Assembly: GCF_007971225.1 (NCBI RefSeq)
Contig: NZ_CP042435.1
Location: forward strand, 2,731,501 to 2,795,500
Source of the DNA: Panacibacter ginsenosidivorans
Lineage (GTDB): Bacteria > Bacteroidota > Bacteroidia > Chitinophagales > Chitinophagaceae
Direction: 5' to 3'
DNA: 64,000 bases
The translations under genes and the position numbers were made by a program. This document shows, one piece after another, positions 25,902 through 34,793 of the stretch (positions within the stretch are counted from its first letter, which is position 1; each line of letters begins with the position of its first letter). The notes under the pieces were generated by a model. That model made no database searches. It was not told the origin of the DNA and was given only the letters and a program-made list of their open reading frames with translations.

Positions 25902-28900
25902 TTAAAACGTAATATTTAATCCCAGTGCAAAGCTTTTGCCTGCTGCGGGTGTATTGTTATAATAGGGGTCGATGTGTTGTTTGTTTGCCGTCCACAACAA
26001 CGTAAGATTAGAAGCATATGCATACAGCCTGATATGTGCAAATGGCAATGCCCTATGCCTGCTCTTATCCATATCATAGCTAATGCTGATGTCTTCCAGC
26101 CTTATATTGTCTGCTTTCTCAACAAGCACGGATGAATACTGGTAGAATGCATCTCTTGCAGTATTTGCAGGGTAAACCATGGAAGGCACATTGGTGTGCG
26201 CTTCATCGCCGGGCTGCTGCCAGCGTAGCGCATAATCACTATGCCCGTTCCATGATGAATACAATGATGAATAATTAACCGATGGCACCCGGAAATAATA
26301 ACCCAGCTTATAACTGATGTTGAAAGAAAATGAAATGCTTTTGTAAGTAAAACTGTTCCGCACCGCCCCAAATATCATGGGTTGCGCAGAACCATTGTAA
26401 GTAATACTGTCAATAGATTGTTGTGCTATTGTGTTATAATCTGATGATGATTTACCCTGGTAATACCCAAGCGGGTCGCCTGTTTGCGGGTCAAGACCAA
26501 ACCATGGATAACTGTACACGCTGTAAACCGGTCTGCCTTTAACGGGGTTAATGTAAAAAGAATTGATCTGCAGGTAAGGACTTGCCGCAGTACCCGAAGG
26601 CATTAAATAATCTGTGATCTTTGAAGCAGCATAACTAAACACCCAGCTTGTTTGCCAGCTAAAGCTCCCCGTAATATTGTTGGTAATGATCTGCACATCT
26701 GCACCGCTGCCTTTCATAGAGGCTACATTGCCATAGAAAAAACTTTCACCTTCCGCATTGGTAATGCCGAGCGTAGGATCTACCGGTGCCTGCCCCAAAA
26801 GGTCCGTTGCTTTTTTATGATAGTATTCTATCGTTCCTGTAACAACATTGTTTGCTGTTGCAAAATCTAAACCTGCATTCAGCATCGATACTTTTTCCCA
26901 GCGCAGTTCTGCATTGGGCGGGCTTATAATATCTGCCTTTTGCAGCGGTGTAAGTACTGCTCCAAAAAAACTAACCGTCGTATATGCAGATGCCAGCCTT
27001 GATATGTTGCCGCTGCTGCCATAAGTAAGCCGCAGTTTTAATAACGGTAACCATTTGTTTTCAAACCAGCGCTCTTTATTTAACTGCCATGCAACCCCGG
27101 CCGACCATAAGGGTGTACCGCGCTGGTTGGCATCTACACCAAAAAGATTTGCTGCATCATGTCTTATACTGCCCGATAAAATGTAACGCTCCCGGTAAGT
27201 ATAAGCCGCATTGGCAAAGGAAGAGATAAACCTGTCTGTGGTACTGCCCAAACCTTGCGATGATGGTATTTGCGCCTGTGCGTAAATATTGTAGTACTGC
27301 GTGTATTTGGTTACATAATCTATTTTGGAAATTGTTGATGCCGTGTTTGTGTTATAACCATAAAAGCGGTTGTAGGTATGCTGCCGTTGCAGGTCTTTTA
27401 TTTCCCAGCCGGCCAGTATGTTTAGCCGGTGCTGTTGTTTAAAAACGGTATTGTAAGTAATTGTTGCCCTGCCTTGGTGACTTTGCAGCGTACCATTATT
27501 TACGTTCATAATCGCACATTGTGGCAGCGGGTAAGACAATGCACCTGTAGCTGTGTTTACCTGCGTAAAGCTGTTAATCAGGTTGCGTGCAAAATAACTG
27601 TCGCCACTGTGAAAATCTGTTGTTACAACAGCAGCACGCTCGTACTGGTATTTCAGTTCAAGCTGCAAACCTTTAAGAATACTGTAGCGCAAAGCGGTAT
27701 TAAGCAGGTAATCTGTGTTCACAAGCTTTAATTCATTTTCGCTGATGTCTTCCAGCGGGCTGTATTGCCAGTTCAGTAACCCATTGTTATAAGCATCGTT
27801 TGTAAACCGTTGCCTGTAATCTTTTACAATAACCAACGGGTTGCCGGAAGCGTCTGCAATAGCTGCGTAAGGGTAAAGGCTTTTACCTGCGCCGTTGTTT
27901 AAAAAATAGCCGGGATTATTGCCCTCGCTGTTGATGGCGTGTATAAAGTTCAGTCCTGCATCAACCTGCAGTTTGTTGGAGAGCCGGATCGTTTGCTGCG
28001 AACGCAATGTTATGCGGTTATCGTTTGCACCTGCCAGGCTATTGATATGCTTATCCCATCCTGCAGAGCAGTAGTAAGAAACAGCAGGCGTGCTGCCGCT
28101 GATGTTAAGCGCATATTGCTGCGCTACTGCATCGCGGTAGAGATACTTGCCTATATCGTTTCTTGCATCAAATGTTTTGTATGCTGCTATCTGCGCATCC
28201 GCCTCTGCTGCGGGTATGGTACCATCCCTTTTTGCAATAAGTAATTCCACAACAGGTGTAAGCGGCGGGTGCCCGAAATTCCAGCTGTCATACAATTCAT
28301 CATTTGCATAATAACCGTTTTCAAACAATGTTTTTTCCAGTTCTATATAATCTGGCGAAGAGATAGAATGCACACTAAAAAGATCTGGTCTTGGTGTAAT
28401 AGTAATGTTTGTATTGAACTGTATTTGCGGTGTTGGGCTGTTGCCTTTTTTCGTGGTTATGACAATAACACCATTGCCTGCCCTTGCACCCCAGATGCTT
28501 GCGGCCGCAGCATCTTTAAGAATGCTGATGCTTTCAATATCATTGGGGTTAATGTTGTTAATGTCTCCGTCGTAAGGAAAATTATCCAGCACGATCAGCG
28601 GTGCTGCGTTTGCATAAATGGTACTGCGCCCACGTATAAGCAGCGCATCTGTATTCGCCGCGTCGCCATGATTAAAGAGAATACCCGGCGTAAGGTTCTC
28701 GATGCGTTGCAACACGGTTGATGATGGCGAACGGTTAAGCAATACATTGTTGATAAGATCGAATGAACCGGTTGCTCTTTCCTTAGGTATTTTCTGGTAC
28801 CCTGTGGAGACCAGCACGCTGTCCAAAGAGCGGCTGGTTTCCTCCAGCAGGATGTTGATGGGGGCACCTGTTGTCAGCGGCATGCGTATTACCGCATAGC

Positions 28901-29129
28901 CAAGCATGTTTACTTGTAATGTGTCGGGCAGGTTTATGGCACCAAGGGTAAACCAGCCTTGTTCATTTGTAACGGTGGCTACCTGTGCATATGTTAGTGA
29001 AACGGTTGCCCCTGTTATGGGTGCACCGTTCTCGGCATTGCGCACATGGCCTGTAATCGTCGTTTTATTTGTTTGCGCACGGCTTAGTATAGGCAATAGA
29101 ATTACCCATAAGCAATATCTCAATTTCAT
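25902..29129 (-). CDS. SusC/RagA TonB-linked outer-membrane transporter (second pair)
   Basis: 1075 residues. Signal MKLRYCLWVILLPILSRAQ; directly after it a carboxypeptidase-D-like domain (TITGHVRNAENGAPITGATVSL), then VLVSTGYQKIPKERATGSF, the plug (LIRGRSTIYANAAPLIVLDN, SISILKDAAAASIWGARAGNG) and a barrel ending FALGLNITF. It lacks the STN domain of the first SusC in this window, so no FecR/sigma control is expected, and none is encoded nearby. By eye the gene is richer in G+C than its surroundings. It heads a SusC-SusD-TlpA operon. Confidence 0.95.
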   Translation of the reverse strand: MKLRYCLWVILLPILSRAQTNKTTITGHVRNAENGAPITGATVSLTYAQVATVTNEQGWFTLGAINLPDTLQVNMLGYAVIRMPLTTGAPINILLEETSRSLDSVLVSTGYQKIPKERATGSFDLINNVLLNRSPSSTVLQRIENLTPGILFNHGDAANTDALLIRGRSTIYANAAPLIVLDNFPYDGDINNINPNDIESISILKDAAAASIWGARAGNGVIVITTKKGNSPTPQIQFNTNITITPRPDLFSVHSISSPDYIELEKTLFENGYYANDELYDSWNFGHPPLTPVVELLIAKRDGTIPAAEADAQIAAYKTFDARNDIGKYLYRDAVAQQYALNISGSTPAVSYYCSAGWDKHINSLAGANDNRITLRSQQTIRLSNKLQVDAGLNFIHAINSEGNNPGYFLNNGAGKSLYPYAAIADASGNPLVIVKDYRQRFTNDAYNNGLLNWQYSPLEDISENELKLVNTDYLLNTALRYSILKGLQLELKYQYERAAVVTTDFHSGDSYFARNLINSFTQVNTATGALSYPLPQCAIMNVNNGTLQSHQGRATITYNTVFKQQHRLNILAGWEIKDLQRQHTYNRFYGYNTNTASTISKIDYVTKYTQYYNIYAQAQIPSSQGLGSTTDRFISSFANAAYTYRERYILSGSIRHDAANLFGVDANQRGTPLWSAGVAWQLNKERWFENKWLPLLKLRLTYGSSGNISRLASAYTTVSFFGAVLTPLQKADIISPPNAELRWEKVSMLNAGLDFATANNVVTGTIEYYHKKATDLLGQAPVDPTLGITNAEGESFFYGNVASMKGSGADVQIITNNITGSFSWQTSWVFSYAASKITDYLMPSGTAASPYLQINSFYINPVKGRPVYSVYSYPWFGLDPQTGDPLGYYQGKSSSDYNTIAQQSIDSITYNGSAQPMIFGAVRNSFTYKSISFSFNISYKLGYYFRVPSVNYSSLYSSWNGHSDYALRWQQPGDEAHTNVPSMVYPANTARDAFYQYSSVLVEKADNIRLEDISISYDMDKSRHRALPFAHIRLYAYASNLTLLWTANKQHIDPYYNNTPAAGKSFALGLNITF

Positions 29130-29204
29130 TGCAGTCAGTTATTGTTTTTAAAATGGTAAAACAAAAGGAGGGAAATATGTATGTATCGGGCAGTGGCAAA
29201 TATG

Positions 29205-29236
29205 GCATCTTCGTTGCGTCGCACTCTTGTACGCCA
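29205..29236. repeat. Interspersed palindromic repeat, single arm (A-inverted, tail type 2)
   Basis: ggcatcttcgttgcgtcgca followed by ctcttgtacgcca. Upstream of the second susC gene, about 75 bases before its start. Confidence 0.7.
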
Positions 29237-29471
29237 TAGCTGTAAGCGACGGCATACTTGATCGTAAGTGTCATTGCGAAGCTTTATCAATCCATTCTCG
29301 ATTCGTCATTGTGAAATTGTAAGCATCTTTTCTCTTTGCCTCCTTGCCTATTGCCTCTTTGCCTCCAATCATGGCAATCTCATCAATCCATTCGCGACTC
29401 ACCACTCACAACTCACTACTCACACTTATCACTTTACAACTTACCACTTGCAACTTACCACTCACTACTCA

Positions 29472-29972
29472 CATTCGTCATTGCGAAGCTTTTCTCAAAG
29501 CCTTGTGCGCTTGCAAAGCTGTGGCAATCACTTTCTTCACTTATTACTTACAACTTACCACTTACTACTCACATTCGTCATTGCGAAGCTTTTCTCAAAG
29601 CCCTGTGCGTTTGCAAAGCTGTGGCAATCTCTTTCTTCACTTATTACTTACAACTTACCACTTACTACTCACATTCGTCATGGCGAAGCTTTTCTCAAAA
29701 GCCTTGTGCGCTTGCAAAGCTGTGGCAATCTCTTTCTTCACTTATCACTTACAACTTAGCACTTACTACTCACATTCGTCATTGCGAAGCTTTTCTCAAA
29801 GCCTTGTGCGCTTGCAAAGCTGTGGCAATCTCTTTCTTCACTTATTACTTACAACTTACCACTCACTACTCACATTCGTCATTGCGAAACTTTTCTCAAA
29901 GCCTTGTGCGCTTGCAAAGCTGTGGCAATCTCTTTCTTCACTTATCACTTACAACTTACCACTTACCACCTG
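29472..29972. repeat. Five tandem repeats of about 100 bp
   Basis: Units begin with cattcgtcattgcgaagctt at 29472, 29572, 29672 (cattcgtcatggcg), 29773 and 29873. Each contains an inverted pair ATTGCGAAGCTTT...AAAGCTGTGGCAAT and a pyrimidine-rich tail with acttaccacttactactcac. Degenerate pieces of the same unit precede it from 29270. The plus strand has almost no stop codons in any of the three frames, which gives three long overlapping open frames that are not genes. The whole region 29130-30012 holds no gene. Confidence 0.9.
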
Positions 29973-30012
29973 CGACTCCTTGCCTCCTTGCCTCTTGCCT
30001 CATTGCCTCCTC

Positions 30013-30303
30013 CTACACCGGGTTCTTCGGTTTCTTTGCAAACTGGGAGCGCAACATTGAAAGCGCCTTGCCACTGAGTTGGTTGAAAAAATAAACTGTA
30101 CGATGGTATAACTTGGAAAATTTATTACGGCTTCTCTTACCCCTGCATTGGGTAGCTTCATGCAGCACGATCTTATGCAGCAACGCATGTAATTCCTGGC
30201 GGGAATAGCCTTGTTGTTCTAATTGGGCAAACAAAATATTTTCTGAACATCCAGTTTGCTCATGCAACAGTGCTTGAAGTTGTTTTTCTTGTTGGTTGGG
30301 CAT
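30013..30303 (-). CDS. Hypothetical small protein
   Basis: 96 residues from the ATG at 30303 (MPNQQEKQLQALLHEQTG). Helical and basic at its C-terminus (RGKRSRNKFSKLYHRTVYFF...MLRSQFAKKPKNPV), no Cys pair or known domain. A region LQALLHEQTGCSENILFAQLEQQGYSRQELHALLHKIVL has a helix-turn-helix-like rhythm, but this is weak. Starts about 50 bases after the end of the 6S-like RNA. May be real, not certain. Confidence 0.45.
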   Translation of the reverse strand: MPNQQEKQLQALLHEQTGCSENILFAQLEQQGYSRQELHALLHKIVLHEATQCRGKRSRNKFSKLYHRTVYFFNQLSGKALSMLRSQFAKKPKNPV

Positions 30304-30354
30304 AGACTTACTGTTTAGGTTGGTGAATAAAACTGTAAGCCGGGCTGCAGCCTT

Positions 30355-30532
30355 AAAAAAAGGGAGCGCAGGTCTCAACTTACCGCTTTAGAGGCCCTAG
30401 GAAGCCTGAGAACGAATAAGTGAGCCCACGCCCTTTGACGTGAGCTATTCAACTTATCGTCTTGTTCTCTGAAATTTCCTAGGTTTCTAAAGCAAGACTC
30501 CAAGCGAATGGCTTCAAATAATTTCATTGAAG
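30355..30532 (-). ncRNA. ssrS: 6S-like structured RNA
   Basis: The minus-strand transcript would fold into one long interrupted hairpin. Pairs, from outside in: CGC..GG.GUCU/AGAC.CU.GCG, UUUAGA/UCUAAA, CCUAGGAA/UUCCUAGG, GAGAAC/GUUCUC, GAUAAGU/ACUUAUUC, CACG/CGUG with the loop ucaaaggg. An asymmetric bubble (gcgguaaguug on one side) sits in the lower part. It ends in CUCCC and seven U (30361-30355). A -7 box TATTTTTG lies at 30545-30538. The implied length, about 178 bases, and the shape fit 6S RNA, which binds the RNA polymerase housekeeping holoenzyme. I cannot confirm this without a covariance model. Confidence 0.55.
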
Positions 30533-30579
30533 TTTCGCAAAAATATTTATTGAAACAAATATATGGTATTTACATCAAA

Positions 30580-30597
30580 TGCGGACAATCGTCCGCA
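30580..30597. promoter_or_regulatory. Dyad TGCGGAC-aatc-GTCCGCA
   Basis: Perfect 7-bp arms with a 4-base centre, between the 6S-like RNA promoter and the small HTH gene at 30630. Likely an operator, possibly for the HTH protein itself (inference). Confidence 0.5.
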
Positions 30598-30629
30598 ATA
30601 ATTTTTATTCAAAAGTTTTTATTTGTTAA

Positions 30630-30860
30630 ATGCAGGATATCAAGGATGCCATATGTGAGTATATAAAACAGCGATGGATTGATCCTTGGGAAGGTTCTAC
30701 CCGAAGTTTTGCGACTGCACACGATGTTGATGAAAAGATTATACGAAAAATAGCAAATTATAAAGAAAGCTCTTACTCAATAAGTGTTTCATCACTTGAA
30801 AAAATGTGCACTGCTCGTGAAATAACACTAGAGCTTTTCTTTAAAGCAATCCAACGTTGA
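30630..30860 (+). CDS. Small HTH-like DNA-binding protein
   Basis: 76 residues. The pattern TRSFATAHDVDEKIIRKIANYKESSYSISVSSLEKMCTAREITLELFFKAI matches a short Cro/XRE-like helix-turn-helix: a recognition helix (VDEKIIRKIAN) and a following helix (SVSSLEKMCTA). No other domain. A dyad sits 33 bases upstream. Could be a regulator of itself or of the defence genes downstream; the DNA-binding role is inferred from sequence alone. Confidence 0.7.
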   Translation: MQDIKDAICEYIKQRWIDPWEGSTRSFATAHDVDEKIIRKIANYKESSYSISVSSLEKMCTAREITLELFFKAIQR

Positions 30861-30975
30861 AAAATGCAAGTGCCAAGAGAAAATCGTTTATTTTTAAAGA
30901 CTAATTTTTCTAAACGTTGCGCTTGTTCAATTCCTAACTTCTTTCTATCTTAATGTCGTAAATTCCCTACGCCAC

Positions 30976-31209
30976 ATGAAAGTTTTATTCTTTTCCCTTG
31001 CCTTTATGTTCTCGGTCGCAATAAACACATCCGGGAATATACCCGTAACCACAGCATATGCAAATGTTTACACGTATTTTAATGCGAAGGCTATTATTCT
31101 AAAAAAGGTTACGGAGCATTCGGTACATGCACGCAAGCAATTAAAAAAAATTGCGAGAAAGAAGCTATTAACAAGTTTAGCAGTCGAGCCTTTACAGTTT
31201 GATAAATAG
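30976..31209 (+). CDS. Small secreted protein, unknown
   Basis: 77 residues with a signal peptide (MKVLFFSLAFMFSVAINTSG). The mature part is basic (HSVHARKQLKKIARKKLL), with no known domain and no Cys. Located between the HTH gene and the methyltransferase. Real but unidentified; the signal peptide is the main support. Confidence 0.5.
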   Translation: MKVLFFSLAFMFSVAINTSGNIPVTTAYANVYTYFNAKAIILKKVTEHSVHARKQLKKIARKKLLTSLAVEPLQFDK

Positions 31210-31320
31210 TCTTAGGAACCAAGATGATATTGTATGAAGCTTTGGTTAGTCATACACTTGTACTTACTGATGTTCACTATAAAATTATTCGTGTAATATT
31301 GGCAAATAAAAAAAGAATGC

Positions 31321-32208
31321 ATGTCTATTAGAGTCGCTTATAAAACTGACTATGGAATTTCTTATGAAGGAAAAATTGAAGACTTTATTTCATCAAAAAA
31401 AACAAAGCATTTAAAAGGTACTGCGAATTTAATCTTCACTTCCCCGCCATTCCCATTAAATCGAAAAAAAAAATATGGAAATTTAAATGGGCAGGAGTAT
31501 ATCGATTGGATAACAAAAATTTGTAAAGACCTTGTAGAGTTTTTAGCAAAAGATGGCTCTTTGGTAATTGAAGTTGGCAATTCATGGGAGTCGGGACATC
31601 CTGTTATGTCAACGCTTTCAATTGAAGCGTTGTTATCAATTTTAAAAGAAGCAAAACTTTATTTGTGTCAACAATTTGTGTGGTATAACACAGCGAAGCT
31701 GCCCAGTCCTGCTCAGTGGGTTAACATAGATAGAGTAAGAGTAAAAGATTCTTTCACTCATATTTGGTGGATGAGTAAAACTCCCCGACCAAAAGCAAAT
31801 AATCGCAAAGTTCTCAAGGAATATAGCAGTTCAATGAAAAAACTGATAGAAACGGGAAAATATAATGCTGGGAAAAGACCATCTGAGCACGATATCAGTG
31901 CAAATGGGTTTTCGATGAATAATAACGGTGCAATACCCTCAAATGTGTTGGTGTCTGCCAATACACAATCTTCATCAAAATATTTGGAGTATTGCAAACA
32001 AAATGATTATGAACTACATCCTGCCCGGATGCCGATCGACATTCCAAATTTTTTTATCAAAATGCTCACCGAAGAAAATGATCTTGTTATCGACCCCTTT
32101 GGAGGAAGTAATACCACGGGTGAGTCAAGCGAAGCGCTCAAGCGGAGATGGATTTCAGTTGAAGCAAATAAAAAATATGTTCTTGGATCAAAAGGGAGAT
32201 TTTTATAA
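31321..32208 (+). CDS. Site-specific DNA methyltransferase, beta class (m4C/m6A)
   Basis: 295 residues. Catalytic motif IV is NLIFTSPPFPLNRKKKYGN at about 36-54; TSPPF is typical of N4-cytosine enzymes. The AdoMet motif I, DLVIDPFGGSNTTGESSEALKRRWISVE, is near the C-terminus (from about 257), so the motif order is that of the beta class. The DRVRVKDSFTHIWWMSK block in between is common to these enzymes. First of three tightly packed genes; its stop and the next start share a base (TAATG). Probably protects host DNA from the nuclease encoded next to it (inference from context). Confidence 0.9.
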   Translation: MSIRVAYKTDYGISYEGKIEDFISSKKTKHLKGTANLIFTSPPFPLNRKKKYGNLNGQEYIDWITKICKDLVEFLAKDGSLVIEVGNSWESGHPVMSTLSIEALLSILKEAKLYLCQQFVWYNTAKLPSPAQWVNIDRVRVKDSFTHIWWMSKTPRPKANNRKVLKEYSSSMKKLIETGKYNAGKRPSEHDISANGFSMNNNGAIPSNVLVSANTQSSSKYLEYCKQNDYELHPARMPIDIPNFFIKMLTEENDLVIDPFGGSNTTGESSEALKRRWISVEANKKYVLGSKGRFL

Positions 32209-33008
32209 TGGCGCAATTACTTATCACGCATGCTAGCACGAAGCATCATTATTTGCAAATTGCAAGCATCAAACAATACAATGAACCCGATTTCGAAAAA
32301 AAACTGAAACGCCATGCGACCAAGATTTTTGAAAATTATTATGTATTTAATTTTAAGTTCGAATTATCATGTGATGCAATACCTGGAAAAAAATTTGAAC
32401 CAGATTTAATATTGGTATCAAAGAACTTTACAAAATGGGTTATAGTTGAAGTTGAACTTTGCAAACCTCCAACTGAACATACCCGTAATCAAATAACCTG
32501 TTTTAGTAACCCGAAATTCAAGCCCGATGATTTAGTGGAATATATTCTTAAAGAAGACCCAAGCCTTTCACCATTGAAAGATGAGTTTATTAAGTGCGTA
32601 TCCAACATTCCTCCTGATTTAATAGTAGTTCTCGATGATTATTCAGAAAAAGTTTTCAAAAAGTTTTACGAACATAAAAAGCAATTAAAAATTTGTGTAA
32701 TGGAAGTCTACAAAAGAATAGGTTATATTTATGAGGGCTATAGGTTTGGTGGTGATTATCCTTATGAACTTACACGTTTTTCGAAACTCAAGTATTCTGA
32801 TGAGCAACATTATGAAGTTATGAAACGCGATTTCGCGAAAGATTTACCTCATGAATTTGAGGCAAAATATGACATGGACCCATTCAAGATAACAGTTATC
32901 AAAAGTGGAAAAACAACATACTTAAAATTCGATCACAATATCCCGGAAGATGTTTACATGGTTTTGGGAATATCTTTAGGTGGTGATTATATTTTGCAAA
33001 AACTATAA
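32208..33008 (+). CDS. PD-(D/E)XK-like protein, putative restriction component
   Basis: 266 residues, no signal peptide. In the first half, KKFEPDLILVSKNFTKWVIVEVEL has the D-(X)n-ExE arrangement of PD-(D/E)XK nuclease-like folds, with E in place of the usual K in the last position. The rest (DLIVVLDDYSEKVFKKFYEHKKQLKICVMEVY) has no name for me. Overlaps the methyltransferase stop by one base and is 2 bases ahead of the ATPase gene, so the three make one translational unit. Nuclease activity is inferred and untested; the altered K is a caution. Confidence 0.65.
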   Translation: MAQLLITHASTKHHYLQIASIKQYNEPDFEKKLKRHATKIFENYYVFNFKFELSCDAIPGKKFEPDLILVSKNFTKWVIVEVELCKPPTEHTRNQITCFSNPKFKPDDLVEYILKEDPSLSPLKDEFIKCVSNIPPDLIVVLDDYSEKVFKKFYEHKKQLKICVMEVYKRIGYIYEGYRFGGDYPYELTRFSKLKYSDEQHYEVMKRDFAKDLPHEFEAKYDMDPFKITVIKSGKTTYLKFDHNIPEDVYMVLGISLGGDYILQKL

Positions 33009-33010
33009 CT

Positions 33011-34594
33011 ATGGAATTAATACTGGGTTACGAAATTTTGGAATCATATAAACGCTTGCCATACAAACCTTGGTTTGCTTTTGCAGAATTTATAGACAAT
33101 AGCACTCAGTCGTATCGAAATAATCGTGAGCGCCTAGATGAATTGTATGAAGCTGAAGAAACTCTCTTGCAAGTTGAAATAAATTATAACAACGGAAAAA
33201 ATTCCTTTATCACTATAAGCGATAATGCCTTTGGTATGAGTAAAGTGGATCTTCAAAATGCAATGACCTTAGGCAAAAAGCCTTCTATCTCAAATGAAAG
33301 ATCGAAATACGGATTGGGATTGAAAACAGCCGCATTTTGGTTTGGTAACAAATGGCAAATTGAAACTACCCAAACTGGTTCAAATAAATTATTAACCGTG
33401 ACCGTTGATCTTGAGAAAATCTTAAAAGATGAAAAGGAATATTACAAGGCAGAACGCGAAAAGCAGAAAAAACATGTAGGAGAAAAGCCATACAACATTG
33501 AACAATTTAGACCTAATCTTATAATCACAGAGACAAGTGTCGCTAAAGAAAAACACGGCACTACCATCACAATTAAAGATTTAGTAAGAAATATTACTCC
33601 AACGGTTCATAACAATTGTATTGAATATTTGCAATCTATATATCGTGTTGACTTGAAAAATGAAACATTGTATTTAGAGTTTCAAAAAACCCCGTTAATA
33701 GCCTCATTTGAGGATGTCAAGAAAAGACTATTGTTGGCAAGTAATGGAAAAAAATTCTTTAGAAAACTTGCATTCGAAGTTAATGGTAAAAAAGTAGAAG
33801 GGTGGGCCGGCATTTTAAAAGAGGGTTCCAAGGCGTCTGGTGGATTTGCTCTGATTCAAGCAGATCGAGTAATAGTGGGGTATCCTAAAAACTACAAAAA
33901 TGGCTTATTGTTCGGAACAGAGGAAGGCGGTCGAAACGATTTAACAAACCAGCGCTTGACCGGTGAATTAAATCTCGATGAGAAATTTAATGTTAGCCAC
34001 ACTAAAGATCAAATATTATTTTCCGATGATGAAGAAGATGAGTTAAATCTAAGACTTTACGAAGATCTGCAGGATTACAAAAAAGAGGCAAACATTCCTT
34101 TCAAAAATCGAGAACAGCCTAAAACGAACTTATCGTTTGATTTTGAAGATGCTGTAGATACAGTGATTAAAAATTTGGAGACTCCAAAGTTTTTAGATGC
34201 AGTATTAAATAAAAGTGTTTTACCAGCAGAAGTGATTTCTAAGACAAATTCGGAGACCGTTCAACGACTGTTAAAAGCAACTCATAAAACTTTTGAATAT
34301 AAGCTTGATCCATATGTTATTTATGTTGTATTAAGCAATGACAGTTCAAACTGGGACCCTTATTTAATTGTAAGAGCTGCGCCAGCAGCTAATTCTTTAA
34401 CCATTTTAATTAATGTAAATCACCCTTATTGGTTGGACTTAAATGATAATAATTCAAGATTTAATTTTTTGCTTAATTGCATATACGATGGAGTTGCAGA
34501 ATGGAAAGCGGGATTTTTATTAGGAACTCTTGATCCCGATACAATCAAAAAAATCAAAGACGACTTGCTGAGATTAGAGCTGTCGGCGGGCTAA
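33011..34594 (+). CDS. GHKL ATPase, MORC/MutL-like, restriction-associated
   Basis: 527 residues. GHKL motifs are clear: N box FAEFIDNSTQSY (about 23-34), G1 ISDNAFGMSKVDLQNAM (about 70-86) and G2 SKYGLGLKTAAFWFGNKW (about 98-115). The following region (KHGTTITIKDL, ...EGGRNDLTNQRLTGELNLDEKFNVSHTKDQILF) resembles the second domain of MORC-like and MutL-like ATPases. Bacterial MORC-like GHKL proteins have been predicted to be parts of restriction-modification systems, and this one is the third gene of a methyltransferase operon. By eye the three genes are richer in A+T than the neighbours, which suggests transfer. Confidence 0.85.
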   Translation: MELILGYEILESYKRLPYKPWFAFAEFIDNSTQSYRNNRERLDELYEAEETLLQVEINYNNGKNSFITISDNAFGMSKVDLQNAMTLGKKPSISNERSKYGLGLKTAAFWFGNKWQIETTQTGSNKLLTVTVDLEKILKDEKEYYKAEREKQKKHVGEKPYNIEQFRPNLIITETSVAKEKHGTTITIKDLVRNITPTVHNNCIEYLQSIYRVDLKNETLYLEFQKTPLIASFEDVKKRLLLASNGKKFFRKLAFEVNGKKVEGWAGILKEGSKASGGFALIQADRVIVGYPKNYKNGLLFGTEEGGRNDLTNQRLTGELNLDEKFNVSHTKDQILFSDDEEDELNLRLYEDLQDYKKEANIPFKNREQPKTNLSFDFEDAVDTVIKNLETPKFLDAVLNKSVLPAEVISKTNSETVQRLLKATHKTFEYKLDPYVIYVVLSNDSSNWDPYLIVRAAPAANSLTILINVNHPYWLDLNDNNSRFNFLLNCIYDGVAEWKAGFLLGTLDPDTIKKIKDDLLRLELSAG

Positions 34595-34793
34595 AAGATA
34601 TTTCATCCGTATGGTGTCATTAGCATCGGTTAATTCTACATTGTTTCCTGTAATTCTTATTTTATCAGTTGTGCCGTTTCTATATGAAAGACCCGAGAAA
34701 GGGTATTGCGATAGCTAATAGCAAAGCCTGTGAGTAGTTTCTGGAATGTATACCTTTTGGAAATAATAGTACAAGCATTTGTGGGAATATTTA

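Noticed and set aside
29472-29972. CRISPR array
   Set aside because: Units are about 100 bases long and adjoin with no unique spacers, and no cas gene is present.
29268-30094. Three long overlapping plus-strand open frames
   Set aside because: They are the tandem 100-bp repeats read in three frames; the translations are the same words shifted, with no family features.
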